Positions 10,436-19,397 of a stretch of DNA of 64,000 nt are shown in pieces. Source of the stretch: JBBRZM01 sp963813635 (lineage in GTDB: Bacteria > Actinomycetota > Acidimicrobiia > IMCC26256 > JBBRZM01); contig CAWEZO010000011.1 of the NCBI GenBank assembly GCA_963813635.1, forward strand, positions 682,001 to 746,000, in the 5' to 3' direction. Numbering within the stretch: the stretch's first letter is position 1; each line of letters starts with the position of its first letter. The notes under the pieces were generated by a model. It was given only the letters and a program-made list of their open reading frames with translations. It was not told the DNA's origin and did no database searches. A program made the position numbers and the translations under genes.

Positions 10436-11130
10436 CGGTCGAACGGCGTTGCCTGCTCGTTCATCACGACGAGCCGGGCGCCGGCCGTGAGCGCGACCTC
10501 GGGAAGAGCAGCCGCGGGATACACACCCAACGACGTGCCGACGGCGAGGAACACGTCGCAGCCGGCCGCAGCGCGCTGCGATCGTTCGAGGTCGGCGGGC
10601 ACCAGCTTCTGGCCGAACGAGATCGTGGCCGACTTCAGGATGCCGCCGCATTCGAGGCACGGCGGGTCGGCCTCACCGGCGCGGACGCGGTCGAGCGTCG
10701 CCTGCATCGGGCCGCGCTGTCCGCACGACAAGCACTCAGTCTCGTGCACCGTGCCGTGGATCTCGACGATCTTGTCGGGCGACGACCCGGCTTTGTGGTG
10801 CAGCCCATCGATGTTCTGGGTGACGAGCGTGTCGAGCGCGGTCTTCTGTTCGAGCGCGGCGACCGCGCGGTGCCCGGCATTCGGCTGCGCGTCCCAGAGC
10901 GGGCTCTCGAGTCGGTTGCGCCACGCCAGCACGCGCACCGCGGGATCAGAGAGGTAGTGCTGCAACGTGGCCGTCTTCTCGGCGGCGGGGTTCTTCGTCC
11001 ACACGCCGTCGGGGCCACGGAAGTCGGGGATTCCCGACTCGGTCGAGATGCCGGCGCCGGTGAGCACGACGAGCTGCTTCGCGTTGCGCAGGAGCTCGGC
11101 GATCGTCTCGAGGTCGGTGGTCGTCGCCAT
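10369..11130 (-). CDS. NAD-dependent protein deacylase (sirtuin)
   Basis: The 253-residue product removes acyl groups from lysines using NAD+. Visible motifs are GAGISTESGIPDFRG (NAD binding), TQNIDGLHHKAG, the catalytic His in VEIHGTVHE, a Zn module of CLSC and CLEC pairs, and AVGTSLGVYPA near the C-terminus. The start at 11130 is preferred to upstream starts because of a -10 box 9 bases before it. It converges on ppgK with a short overlap. Confidence 0.9.
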   Translation of the reverse strand: MATTTDLETIAELLRNAKQLVVLTGAGISTESGIPDFRGPDGVWTKNPAAEKTATLQHYLSDPAVRVLAWRNRLESPLWDAQPNAGHRAVAALEQKTALDTLVTQNIDGLHHKAGSSPDKIVEIHGTVHETECLSCGQRGPMQATLDRVRAGEADPPCLECGGILKSATISFGQKLVPADLERSQRAAAGCDVFLAVGTSLGVYPAAALPEVALTAGARLVVMNEQATPFDRYAEARLPDRLGEALPVLVDLV

Positions 11131-11139
11131 GCGCGCCGC

Positions 11140-11145
11140 AGAGTA
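11140..11145 (-). promoter_or_regulatory. Leaderless -10 box for the sirtuin gene
   Basis: TACTCT on the minus strand is followed by 9 bases and then the ATG at 11130. This suggests transcription begins at about the first codon. Confidence 0.45.
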
Positions 11146-11263
11146 GTGGCGGCGGAGAAGCGCACCGCTCTCCAACGACCGCGTCCCTTGACGATCCGAC
11201 GCTTCGCCGCGAGGCTCGGGCGGCGCAGGGCCATGCCGGCGAGTGTGTGTCTCAGGAGGACAG

Positions 11264-11575
11264 ATGCTGTTCCAGATCAGCTATTCGACGCGTGCCGGAG
11301 GATCAGCCCAGGAAAACGAGCAGTCCGGAAAGCGGGCCCTCGCGTTGTTCAGCAAGTGGTCGCCGCCGCCGGGCCTCGAGATCAAGTCGTTCGTCGCCCG
11401 CGCCGACGGCACCGGGGGCACCCTCCTGGTCGACGCCACCGACGCCGCGGTACTGGCGGAGGGGCCGGCCAAGTTCGGCGGTGTCAACGAGTTCGAGATC
11501 GTGCCGGTCCTCGACATCACCGAGGCCGTCGGGATCTACGCCGAGGCCGACGCCTGGCGAGACTCGATCACATAG
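11264..11575 (+). CDS. DUF3303-like small protein
   Basis: The 103-residue protein opens MLFQISYS and has LFSKWSPPPG and GTLLVDATDAA, like the DUF3303 group of small dimeric alpha/beta proteins of unknown role. AGGAGGA stands directly upstream of the ATG at 11264, which settles the start. It lies between the divergent sirtuin gene and the adenine deaminase-like gene. No catalytic residue can be named. Confidence 0.7.
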   Translation: MLFQISYSTRAGGSAQENEQSGKRALALFSKWSPPPGLEIKSFVARADGTGGTLLVDATDAAVLAEGPAKFGGVNEFEIVPVLDITEAVGIYAEADAWRDSIT

Positions 11576-11597
11576 TCGCAACCCCGCCGCGCTCCGC

Positions 11598-11622
11598 CCC
11601 TCGCGGTCAATGACCGCGAGGG
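11598..11622 (+). other. 12-bp inverted repeat between DUF3303 gene and deaminase gene
   Basis: The arms at 11598-11609 and 11611-11622 are perfectly complementary around one central base, so a stem of about nine pairs with a seven-base loop can form. There is no T-run after it, so it is not a canonical intrinsic terminator. It ends about 12 bases before the GGAGG of the next gene and could also affect its translation. Confidence 0.5.
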
Positions 11623-11644
11623 CGGGCGCAGCGCGGAGGTCGAG

Positions 11645-12649
11645 ATGCCGGCACTGCTCGCGGAGCTCCCCAAAGCGGAGTTGCACCTGCACATCGAGGG
11701 GACGCTCGAGCCCGAGCTCATGTTCGAGCTGGCGCGGCGCAACTCGATCGCGCTGCCGTACCCCGACGTCGAGGCCGTTCGTGATGCCTACGTCTTCGAC
11801 GATCTGCAATCGTTTCTCGACGTGTACTACGCGGGTTGCGCCGTGCTCCTCGAGGAGCGCGACTTCTATGACCTGACGTGGGCGTACCTGCAACGCGCCG
11901 CGCTGCAAGGAGTGCGCCACGCCGAGGTGTTCTTCGATCCGCAGACCCACACGGAACGCGGTGTCGAGCTTGCGGTTGTGGTCAACGGAATCAGCGCCGC
12001 GCTGGCTGTCGGAGAACGCGAGCTCGGCGTCACCTCGCGGCTGATCTTGTGCTTCCTTCGTCACCTGGATGCGGAGTCGGCGATGGCGACGCTTCAGGCC
12101 GCGCTGCCGTCTCGCGACGCGATCACGGCCGTGGGCCTCGACTCGTCCGAAGCGGGGAACCCGCCCGAGAAGTTCGGTGCCGTCTTCGACCGGGCTCGAG
12201 CCGAAGGATTCCTCGCGGTGGCGCACGCCGGCGAGGAAGGCCCGCCCGAGTACATCTGGCAGGCGCTCGACGTGCTCGGGGCGCGCCGGATCGATCACGG
12301 CGTGCGTTGCCTCGAAGACGATCGGCTCGTGCAGCGGCTGGTGGCCGAGCAGATTCCGCTCACCGTCTGCCCGCTCTCCAACGTCAAGCTGCGCGTCTTC
12401 CCCGACTTGGAGCACCACAACTTTCGCCGGCTGCTCGAGCGCGGTCTGAACGTGAGCATCAACTCCGACGACCCCGCCTACTTCGGCGGTTACATCGCGG
12501 ACAACTACGCCGCCACGGCGAGCGCGCTGCGGCTGACCGACGACGAGGTGTTGCAGGTCGCGCGCAACTCGTTCGTCGCGTCGTTCCTCGACGGCGCCGC
12601 CCGGCAGCGCCACCTCGCCGAGATCGACGTCTTCGCCGCCGCCCGTTGA
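11645..12649 (+). CDS. Adenine/adenosine deaminase family protein
   Basis: The 334-residue enzyme belongs to the metal-dependent adenosine deaminase family. Metal and catalytic residues are present: HLHIEG near residues 14-19, HAGEEGPPEYI, RIDHGVR and SDDPAYFGGY. The spacing of GLDSSEAGNPP and the Gly-Pro run after HAGEE look more like the adenine deaminase type 2 subgroup than true adenosine deaminase. That subgroup releases ammonia from adenine to give hypoxanthine in purine salvage. GGAGG precedes the ATG. The choice between adenine and adenosine as substrate is inference. Confidence 0.8.
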   Translation: MPALLAELPKAELHLHIEGTLEPELMFELARRNSIALPYPDVEAVRDAYVFDDLQSFLDVYYAGCAVLLEERDFYDLTWAYLQRAALQGVRHAEVFFDPQTHTERGVELAVVVNGISAALAVGERELGVTSRLILCFLRHLDAESAMATLQAALPSRDAITAVGLDSSEAGNPPEKFGAVFDRARAEGFLAVAHAGEEGPPEYIWQALDVLGARRIDHGVRCLEDDRLVQRLVAEQIPLTVCPLSNVKLRVFPDLEHHNFRRLLERGLNVSINSDDPAYFGGYIADNYAATASALRLTDDEVLQVARNSFVASFLDGAARQRHLAEIDVFAAAR

Positions 12650-12685
12650 TCCGCGGCTGCATCGTCGGGCGGCAGGTGAGTCGCG

Positions 12686-13943
12686 TCAGGCGGGGCTACC
12701 GGCGATGAGCTTCGCCGTCGCCGTGTGATGCGCTCCGTCGGTGTCGACCCAGCCGATCCTCACGGCGTCGCCGGGGTGTGCTCGCGACAGTGCCGTCGTG
12801 AGCGCTTCGGCCGTTTCGACGGACTTCCCGTTGACGGAGATGATGACATCGCCGGCGGTGAGGCCGGCGCGCGCCGCCGGTGACCCGTTCTCGACTCCGA
12901 CGACCGCCGCGCCGGTCGAGGAGCTGCTGTCGTTGCCGGAGTCTTCGACGCGAACTCCGAGCAGCGCGCGATCGCCGACGTGAACGTCACCGGATGTCTT
13001 GCCGGCTTCGATCTGGTGCGCGACGTCCAGCGCCGTGTCGATCGGAATCGAGAAAGCGACCTTCGAGGACGACGTCTCTTCCATCCCACGGCTTGCTGCG
13101 GTTGTCATGGCGATAACCTTGCCGTGCGAATCGACGACCGGTCCACCCGAGTCACCGGGCTCGATCGCCGCCGCGATCTCGATCATCCCGTCGAGCGTCT
13201 GCGGCCGGCTTCCGGTTTCGGACGCGGCCGTAATCGTCTGTCCGAGCGCGACAACCTCACCTTGCACCGCTGCCGGCGTGCCGCCCCGTCCCAACGCGTT
13301 ACCGAGCGCAACGATGCTGTCGCCGCTGGCAACGTTCGACGAGCTTCCGAGGGGGATCGTCGTCAATCCGGATGCGTTCTTGAGTTGCAGCACGGCGACG
13401 TCGTGCGTGATGTCGTAGCCGACGACCTTCGCCGAATAGCTCCGACCGTGGCCGTTGATCTGTGCCGCGATCGTGGTCGCGCCGTCGATGACGTGATTGT
13501 TGGTGAGGATCTCACCCTCCGACGAGATCACCATGCCGGTGCCTTCTGCGGTGCCTTCGCCATCGGCGAGTGTCGTGGTGATGTCGACGATCCCGGGATC
13601 GACCCGCGCCGCGATCTGGTCGAGCGTCAACGTGGCTCCGCTGTCGCTCGTCGAAGGTGTCGAAGGCGCCGACGGTGTGGGCGCGACGCGAGAGCCGGCC
13701 GCTTGTGTTGTCGGGTTGGTCGTTTCGTGTCGCGTGATCAGCGCGCCGGCGCCGACGATGCTCCCGCACGCGAGCACCGAGCGCGAGGATCGCAGTCGCC
13801 CACCGACCGTGCCGCCTGCGAGCCGGTGGTTCGTAGGGGGCCGCGGCATGGTCCGGTGGAAGCAGTGGCGGCCCGTCATCCTCGGCGAGACGAGCGCGGT
13901 CGGAGTAGGGGTCCGCGTCGGGTGGTTCGTGAGATGGACGCAC
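12686..13943 (-). CDS. HtrA/DegP-like membrane-anchored serine protease with PDZ domain (frameshifted)
   Basis: The product has a Pro-rich cytoplasmic N-terminus, one transmembrane helix, a Ser/Thr-rich linker, a trypsin-like domain and a C-terminal PDZ domain. The catalytic triad is visible: His in NNHVID, Asp in THDVAVLQL, Ser in PGDSGGPVV. The PDZ has GSPAARAGLTAGDVI. The real N-terminus (GTG 13943, GGGAG upstream) is in a different frame from the protease. Dropping one base in the CGAGCACCG stretch at 13771-13779 joins ATAILAL to VLACGSIVGAG and completes the helix. Role: envelope protein quality control. The 296 bases upstream (13944-14239) hold no gene that I can support. Confidence 0.85.
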
Positions 13944-14239
13944 AACGTTCTCCCGGGTTCGTCGTCAACGAGAGCATCGCGGCGACGGGTAAGGATTCTG
14001 CGTGAATCCTTTGAGCAAACTCTAAGAATTAGCGGCGCGCGAAGGGCATCGGGTCCCGCCGGTCAGCGCGTCGAATCGTGGGTGCGGCGCCGCGCGCAGC
14101 TCGCGCGTTCGTGGTCGATCGAGGGATGAACCCACACCGGGAGCAGCTGCGCTCGGTGTTTCGAAGGCTCGCGTCGTCGGCCGCGGGGAGCGCGCGATCC
14201 TGAGGCAGGACGAGAACAGCGGAAAAGGACCCTTATGTC

Positions 14240-14410
14240 ATGTTACGCAGCTTTTCGGTGAGCACAATGAGGCTCAGCGGGCTGAGAGCACACGGATTTC
14301 GGGCACTTGCAGTGCTCGTGGCGATCGCCGGGCTCGACCTGCTCAGTGGTTGCGCGGTGGTTCGTAAGATCCCCGCCATGACTCGGTTGCTCGTCGAGGC
14401 CCGGCCGTGA
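14240..14410 (+). CDS. Candidate 56-residue small lipoprotein
   Basis: The frame starts at ATG 14240, with GGAAAAGGA upstream at normal spacing; an in-frame ATG at 14267 would give 47 residues. Arg residues, a Leu/Val/Ala-rich core (ALAVLVAIAGL) and a textbook lipobox LLSGC make a complete lipoprotein signal. Only 19 residues would remain after cleavage. The stop overlaps the GTG of the VOC gene as GTGA, so the pair would be coupled. It is unknown, and could instead be a chance frame, but the signal, ribosome site and overlap agree. Confidence 0.45.
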   Translation: MLRSFSVSTMRLSGLRAHGFRALAVLVAIAGLDLLSGCAVVRKIPAMTRLLVEARP

Positions 14411-14811
14411 GCGATCCGGTCGTCGTCGGCTTGCATCACGTGCGGTTGCCGGTGTCGGACGTCATGCGCAGCCACGACTGGTACACCGACGTGTTCGGCT
14501 TCGAGCCCCTCCTCTCCGTCGAGGAAGAAGACCACGTCGTCGGTGTCGTCGTCGGCCACCGGAACGGACTCATTCTCGGCTTGCACTTTGCGCCTCCGCT
14601 CGCACACGCGCTGTACGGCTTCTCGCCGGTCGGGCTCAGCGTCGGCGCCGTCGACGAGCTCGCGCGATGGTGCACGCGCCTCGACGCACTCGGAGTCAGT
14701 CACTCCGCGCCGGCTGAAGGGCACCTCGGCTGGTATGTCGAGGTGCCCGATCCCGACGGCCTGATCATCGAGCTCCACACCACCGGCCAGCCCACTGCAG
14801 ACGAGGCGTAA
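14407..14811 (+). CDS. VOC-superfamily (glyoxalase/dioxygenase fold) protein
   Basis: The 134-residue single-domain protein begins VVVGLHHVRLPVSD, with the metal-ligand His of the first half-site, and ends WYVEVPDPDGLIIEL, where the Glu is the usual last ligand. The pattern is that of glyoxalase I/bleomycin-resistance/extradiol dioxygenase folds. The GTG at 14407 overlaps the preceding small frame. It lies 34 bases ahead of a TPP-enzyme gene, so the two may act on related 2-oxo compounds; that is inference. Confidence 0.75.
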   Translation: MSDPVVVGLHHVRLPVSDVMRSHDWYTDVFGFEPLLSVEEEDHVVGVVVGHRNGLILGLHFAPPLAHALYGFSPVGLSVGAVDELARWCTRLDALGVSHSAPAEGHLGWYVEVPDPDGLIIELHTTGQPTADEA

Positions 14812-14845
14812 CGGTCCGCGACGAGCAGGGCAGAAGAGGAACGAC

Positions 14846-16600
14846 ATGACCAGGATGCCGGGCGGCGAGCGCGTGGTGCAGATGCTCGCGGCCGAAGGTG
14901 TCGACACGGTGTTCGGCATCATCGACGGCTCCTACTTCGGGCTCTACTCCCGGTTGCGTGACCACGGCATCCGCCTCATCACCCCGCGCCACGAGACCAC
15001 CGCCGTCCACATGGCCGGCGCATACGCGCGTCTCACCGGCCGGCTCGGTGTGTGCATCGCCAGCAACGGGCCTGGCGTCGCGAACGCACTGCCCGGTGTC
15101 GCGGTCGAGAACGGCGAGGGCAACCGCGTGCTGCTGGTCACGAGCTGGCGTCGTTCGCCCATCGTGGCGCCCGATCGTGGCGGCACATACCAGTACTTCG
15201 ACCAGGTGGCGGTGACGCGGCCGATGACGAAGTGGAGCGGCGCGGCCACGAGTTTCGAGCGCGTTCCGGAGATGCTCAGGCGCGCAATGCGCATCGCGTG
15301 GCAAGGGCGGCCCGGCGTGGTGCATGTGTGCATCCCCGAGGACGTGCTGAACGGTGAGTTCGATACCCCGGGTGCGCCCGATCCGGCGCCGGCGCGCTAC
15401 CGACGCCAGACACCGGTCGCACCCGATCCGATCACCGTGCGTCACGCAGCCGACCTGCTCGCCGGCGCCGAGCTCCCGATGATCCACGCCGGCAGTGGTG
15501 TGCTGCACGCGGCAGCGTCGACCGAGCTCCGCGAAGTCGCGGAGCTGTTGCGCGCGCCTGTGACCACGAGCTGGGGCGCGCGCGACGTGATCGACGAGCG
15601 TTCCCTCGTCTCCGTTCCGATGCCGTACGTCGAGCTCACCAACCGCGTGCGCAACGACGCCGACGTCGTGCTCGCGTTGGGCACCCGCTTCGGCGAGACC
15701 GATTGGTGGGGCAAACCGCCGTACTGGCGCGCCGCCGCCGAGCAACAGGTAGTCCAGGTCGACGTCGACGAGCAGATGCTCGGCCTCAACAAGCCGATCG
15801 ACCTCGGGATCGTTGCCGACGCACGCGCCTTTCTCACCGCGCTCCTGGGCGAGCTGGCCGAGCGCGACTTCGCGCATCGAGCCGTGCAACGAGAAGACAA
15901 GCTGCGCGAGTACGCGGCTGCGCGTCGGGATGCCCGGGCGACGCTCGACGCGGCCCGCGCCGCGGTCGGTGCACCGATGCACTCCGCACACGTCGCGCCG
16001 ATCTGTCAGGAGGTCTTCGACGACGACTCGGTGCTGGTGATCGACGGTGGCAACACCGCCATCTGGGCCAACCTCTACCACGAGGCCCGAGTGCCGCACA
16101 CGTTGCTGTCGACGTGGAAGTTCGGGATGCTCGGCGCCTGCATGGGCCAGGCGCTGGGCGCACAGGCGGCGTTTCCCGACCGGCGGGTGTACTGCATCAC
16201 CGGCGACGGCGCGATGGGCTTTCATCCCCAGGAGATCGAAACTGCGGTACGCAACCACTTGCCCGTCGCCTTCGTCGTGCTGAGCGACCGCGCGTGGGGC
16301 ATGGTGAAGGTGAACCAGGAGTTCGCCATCGATGCCGATCGGCTCCTGACCGAGGGTGAGCTCCCCGATGAAGCGCACATCAACACGGATCTGGGCGAGA
16401 TCCGCTGGGACCTCCTCGCGCAGAGCATGGGAGCGCACGGTGAACGCGTCGGGAGCCCCGACGAGCTCCGACCCGCGCTCGAGCGGTGCTTGGCGGCCGG
16501 CCGGTGCGCCGTGGTGCACGTCGACGTCGACCCGAAAGCCCACAAGTTCGCGCCGAACCTGCTCACGTTCAAGGAGATGCATGCGGAGCCGTCCGGATGA
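14846..16600 (+). CDS. Thiamine-pyrophosphate-dependent enzyme, acetolactate-synthase superfamily
   Basis: The 584-residue enzyme has the three-domain TPP fold. The N-terminal PYR domain has the activating Glu in RHETTAVHMAGAYARL; a central domain follows; the C-terminal PP domain has GDGAMGFHPQEIETA. In place of the usual Asn-Asn after the GDG motif it reads VVLSDRAWGMV, with Asp where the second metal-ligand Asn normally stands. It is clearly distinct from the ilvB product at 58579-60305 and probably not an acetolactate synthase. The substrate, likely a 2-oxo acid or an acyl-CoA, is unknown. AGAGGAA precedes the ATG. An epimerase gene follows after 9 bases. Confidence 0.8.
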   Translation: MTRMPGGERVVQMLAAEGVDTVFGIIDGSYFGLYSRLRDHGIRLITPRHETTAVHMAGAYARLTGRLGVCIASNGPGVANALPGVAVENGEGNRVLLVTSWRRSPIVAPDRGGTYQYFDQVAVTRPMTKWSGAATSFERVPEMLRRAMRIAWQGRPGVVHVCIPEDVLNGEFDTPGAPDPAPARYRRQTPVAPDPITVRHAADLLAGAELPMIHAGSGVLHAAASTELREVAELLRAPVTTSWGARDVIDERSLVSVPMPYVELTNRVRNDADVVLALGTRFGETDWWGKPPYWRAAAEQQVVQVDVDEQMLGLNKPIDLGIVADARAFLTALLGELAERDFAHRAVQREDKLREYAAARRDARATLDAARAAVGAPMHSAHVAPICQEVFDDDSVLVIDGGNTAIWANLYHEARVPHTLLSTWKFGMLGACMGQALGAQAAFPDRRVYCITGDGAMGFHPQEIETAVRNHLPVAFVVLSDRAWGMVKVNQEFAIDADRLLTEGELPDEAHINTDLGEIRWDLLAQSMGAHGERVGSPDELRPALERCLAAGRCAVVHVDVDPKAHKFAPNLLTFKEMHAEPSG

Positions 16601-16609
16601 CGCTCCACC

Positions 16610-17581
16610 ATGATGGCTGACCCAAGGGCCGCTCGATCGGTGCTCGTGACCGGCGCCGGGGGTTACCTCGGCCGTCAGCTCATCGAGGCGCTGGCCGCCG
16701 CCGGTGTCACGACGATTGTGGCCCTCGACATGCGCGACGAACCACTCGCGCATCGGGTCGGCGGTGTCGTGTACCGCGCCGGCGACGTTCGTGATCCCGC
16801 CCTCCGCGATCTGCTGCGCGAGCACGCGGTCGACTCCGTCGTGCACCTCGCGGCCATCGTCAATCCGGGGAAGGGCAGCTCACGAGAGCTCGAGCACTCG
16901 ATCGACGTGGGCGGCACCGAGAACGTGCTGCGGTCTTGCATCGACGCGGGCGTGAGTCAGCTCGTCGTCACGAGCAGCGGCGCGGCGTACGGCTACCACG
17001 CCGACAATCCCGTGCCCCTCTCGGAAGACGACGCGCTGCGCGGGAACCCCGAGTTCGCGTACTCCGACCACAAGCGTCAGGTCGAGGAGCTGCTCGCACG
17101 GGCTCGGGTCGAGCATCCGGAGCTCCGCCAGCTGATCTTCCGACCCGGCGCGATCCTCGGCGACACGACCCACAATCAGATCACCGACTTGTTCGAGAAG
17201 AAGGTCGTGCTCGGCGTCGCCGGTTCCGACGCGCCCTTCACGTTCATCTGGGACCGCGACGTCGTCGTCTGCCTCGTCAAGGGCATACTCGAGCGGGCGT
17301 CCGGCATCTTCAACCTGGCCGGCGACGGCATGACCACGATGCCCGAGATCGCTCGCCGGCTCGGCAAGCGCTACGCGCCGTTGCCCGCGTGGCTGATCCG
17401 GGCCGCGCTCACCGTGCTCCACCCGTTGCGTCTGAGTCAGTACGGCCCCGAGCAGGTCGACTTCCTCCGTTACCGGCCGGTGCTGTCGAACGCGCGGCTG
17501 AAGGACGAGTTCGGGTATTCGCCGCGGCTGTCGAGCACCGAGGTATTCGAGCACTACCGCAACACGCGCGGCCCCGGCTGA
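16610..17581 (+). CDS. NAD-dependent epimerase/dehydratase (extended SDR)
   Basis: The 323-residue protein has a Rossmann loop VTGAGGYLGRQL near the N-terminus, the adenine-site Asp in VALDMRDE, DSVVHLAA, and a catalytic Ser with a YxxxK-like site in FAYSDHKRQVEELL. Like other extended SDRs it has a variable C-terminal substrate domain (LPAWLIRAALTVL). It probably acts on a sugar nucleotide or a steroid-like substrate. The gene directly follows the TPP enzyme and is likely co-transcribed. Confidence 0.8.
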   Translation: MMADPRAARSVLVTGAGGYLGRQLIEALAAAGVTTIVALDMRDEPLAHRVGGVVYRAGDVRDPALRDLLREHAVDSVVHLAAIVNPGKGSSRELEHSIDVGGTENVLRSCIDAGVSQLVVTSSGAAYGYHADNPVPLSEDDALRGNPEFAYSDHKRQVEELLARARVEHPELRQLIFRPGAILGDTTHNQITDLFEKKVVLGVAGSDAPFTFIWDRDVVVCLVKGILERASGIFNLAGDGMTTMPEIARRLGKRYAPLPAWLIRAALTVLHPLRLSQYGPEQVDFLRYRPVLSNARLKDEFGYSPRLSSTEVFEHYRNTRGPG

Positions 17582-17733
17582 GCATCTCGACGTCGCCGGA
17601 CGTTCGTGGCGATCGACCATTGCGCGATCGTGGGTCGCCTGACAGGCTCCGGGCTGAGACCGTTCCTCCTCTTCGTCCCCGGACGGGAGCCGTCTCGTGG
17701 CCGGGTTCGGTGTCCGGGGCAGGAGGGGGAGTC

Positions 17734-18372
17734 ATGTATCTGTTCAGTCGTCGGGTACGAATCGGGCCCGGCCACACGCGTGCTGCGATGGAGTGGGCGC
17801 TCGGGCAGACCGAAAAGGTGAATCAGATCACCGGGCTCCAAGTCGGGCTGTACACGCAGGTCTTCTCGCCGGAGGTCGGCGCGATCGGCTGGAGCACGTT
17901 CGTGCCCGATCTCACCACGCTGGAAGCCGCGGGTGACAAGTTGAACGTCGACGACGCGTTCGTCGCGGCGGTCGACCAGGGTGCGGCGTTCACGGTCGGT
18001 GGCGCCGACGACACCCTGGCGCAAGTGATTCACGGCGAGCCGGACCCGAACCGTCAGATCGAGTACGTCACCGCTGTGCGTTCGGTGCTCGCGAACGGCA
18101 ATATCGCTCACGGGTTGGAAGTCGGAGTCGAGATTGCGCAGCGGGCCGAGAAGATCACCGGCACGCCGACGCTGTTCCTCGCCGATGTCACCGGCACGTA
18201 CGGGGGGGTTGGTTGGGTCAGTGGCCATGCGAATGTGCAGGCCATGGAAGAGGCCCAACAGGCACTCATGGCTGACGCCAGCTGGGTGAAGTTCATCGAC
18301 AAAGAGGTACGAGGCACCTACGCCGAGGAGCCGTCCGCAACGACCCAGCTGATCTTCCGTCGCCTGGGCTGA
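17734..18372 (+). CDS. Two-domain dimeric alpha/beta-barrel-like protein, unknown
   Basis: The 212-residue start is fixed by AGGAGGGGG immediately before ATG 17734. No named family is recognised. The two halves look like a duplicated ferredoxin-like unit: each has a helix of roughly 20 residues (ALGQTEKVNQITG and GVEIAQRAEKITG), a central strand with Gly-Trp (GAIGWSTFVP and GGVGWVSGHA), and a closing Asp-rich helix. That fits two dimeric alpha/beta-barrel domains of the kind found in monooxygenase-like and NIPSNAP-like proteins. A strong terminator follows, so it ends its unit. Confidence 0.6.
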   Translation: MYLFSRRVRIGPGHTRAAMEWALGQTEKVNQITGLQVGLYTQVFSPEVGAIGWSTFVPDLTTLEAAGDKLNVDDAFVAAVDQGAAFTVGGADDTLAQVIHGEPDPNRQIEYVTAVRSVLANGNIAHGLEVGVEIAQRAEKITGTPTLFLADVTGTYGGVGWVSGHANVQAMEEAQQALMADASWVKFIDKEVRGTYAEEPSATTQLIFRRLG

Positions 18373-18384
18373 TTGCCAGATGGG

Positions 18385-18428
18385 GCACGCGGGGGAGCCC
18401 GGCTTCGGCCGGGCTCCTTTCCGCGTGC
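18385..18428 (+). terminator. Intrinsic terminator after the 17734-18372 gene
   Basis: A ten-pair GC stem, 18394-18403 with 18408-18417, closes on a TTCG tetraloop and is followed by TTT. Outer bases GCACGCGG and CCGCGTGC extend the stem. This is the clearest terminator in the window. Confidence 0.85.
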
Positions 18429-18519
18429 GACGTCCGGTGCATGCGCGCCGAACTTGACCAGCACTACACGCCATGCCGATTCGGTTACGTCCGCTTCCCA
18501 TAGGAGCGCGGCGTTGCGC

Positions 18520-19119
18520 TCACGCGGACTCGCCGAGCGCGTCGATGTCGTCGCGGACGTGCTCGTAGGCCCAGCGCGCGCTCTCGTGGCAGATCGACGG
18601 GTGGAAGCCCACGGTGTGCAGCACGCGTTCGGTGTGGTCGGGATCGTCACCCTGCTCGAGCAACGCGAGCGCGAGCCGGCGCGCCCGACGTCGTGCCGTG
18701 GCCTGTGGCGGCTCCGCGAGCTGTCGCTCGACCCACTCCGTGTGCGCGACCTGGAGGTCTGGTGTCAGGCGCCGGACGTGTCGGCGGTTGATCGGCGGCA
18801 CGTTGCGACGCACCGCGATGGTGCCGCGGCCGTCGTCACACGCGAGATCGAACTGCGCGAGGCGCGCCAGGCTGCGTACCAACGGTGAGCTGGTGCCCTC
18901 GCGGCAGCCCAGGCCGAGTGCTTGTGACGTGCCGGCGAGCGGGAGCGTGAGCCCGTCGGGATGCTGGTCGAACTGCGCCGCGAGATGTCGCAGCAACAAC
19001 AGTGCGGTGGGCCCGAGCGTCGGCAACCAGAACGTCTCGACATAGAGCGAGCGCGGATCGTGGCCGAGCGTGTCGATCAGCGGGTCGAGCCAGGGACGGA
19101 CAACGAGCGAGGCAGACAT
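18520..19119 (-). CDS. Conserved hypothetical protein, possible winged-helix regulator
   Basis: The 199-residue soluble protein is not recognised with certainty. The middle (GPTALLLLRHLAAQF, then SLARLAQFDLA and GTIAVRRNVPPI) could form a winged-helix domain with a beta hairpin. The C-terminal third is Arg-rich and helical. GGAGGAAGCC before the ATG at 19119 fixes the start, and a sigma-70-like promoter stands about 75 bases upstream. It is convergent with the terminator of the preceding unit. Confidence 0.55.
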   Translation of the reverse strand: MSASLVVRPWLDPLIDTLGHDPRSLYVETFWLPTLGPTALLLLRHLAAQFDQHPDGLTLPLAGTSQALGLGCREGTSSPLVRSLARLAQFDLACDDGRGTIAVRRNVPPINRRHVRRLTPDLQVAHTEWVERQLAEPPQATARRRARRLALALLEQGDDPDHTERVLHTVGFHPSICHESARWAYEHVRDDIDALGESA

Positions 19120-19193
19120 GGCTTCCTCCGGGCCAGCGTGGCGGGGAAAGTCACGGGCCGGACCCGAGAACGCCTCATCTGAAGTTGTATAAG

Positions 19194-19222
19194 AATGTAA
19201 CCGACTGTGGCTCCGGGGTCAA
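19194..19222 (-). promoter_or_regulatory. Sigma-70-type promoter for the 18520-19119 gene
   Basis: On the minus strand TTGACC (19222-19217) and TACATT (19199-19194) are separated by exactly 17 bases. The expected start is near 19187, giving a leader of about 68 bases with a good ribosome site. This is one of few promoters here with both boxes. Confidence 0.6.
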
Positions 19223-19397
19223 GTAGGGGTACTGGCCGCGAACGGGACTCGAAGTTCTCAGAACGTCGCATATTTCCTCCTCTTGTGACCTGCGTCATGT
19301 GCCGATGGAAGGTGTGAAGGACGAGTCACGGTTCGAGTGCGCGGGGACTTCCCGCTGGCCCGCGTCGCGTCCGAAGGTCAGGCGCAAGGGAGTCGCA

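Noticed and set aside
14846..16600. A second ilvB
   Set aside because: It lacks the acetolactate-synthase landmarks seen at 58579-60305, has an altered metal motif and no ilvN neighbour.
14765..16846. Minus-strand frame of 693 codons across the TPP enzyme
   Set aside because: Antisense to a gene with clear TPP motifs; His/Arg/Val-rich shadow sequence.
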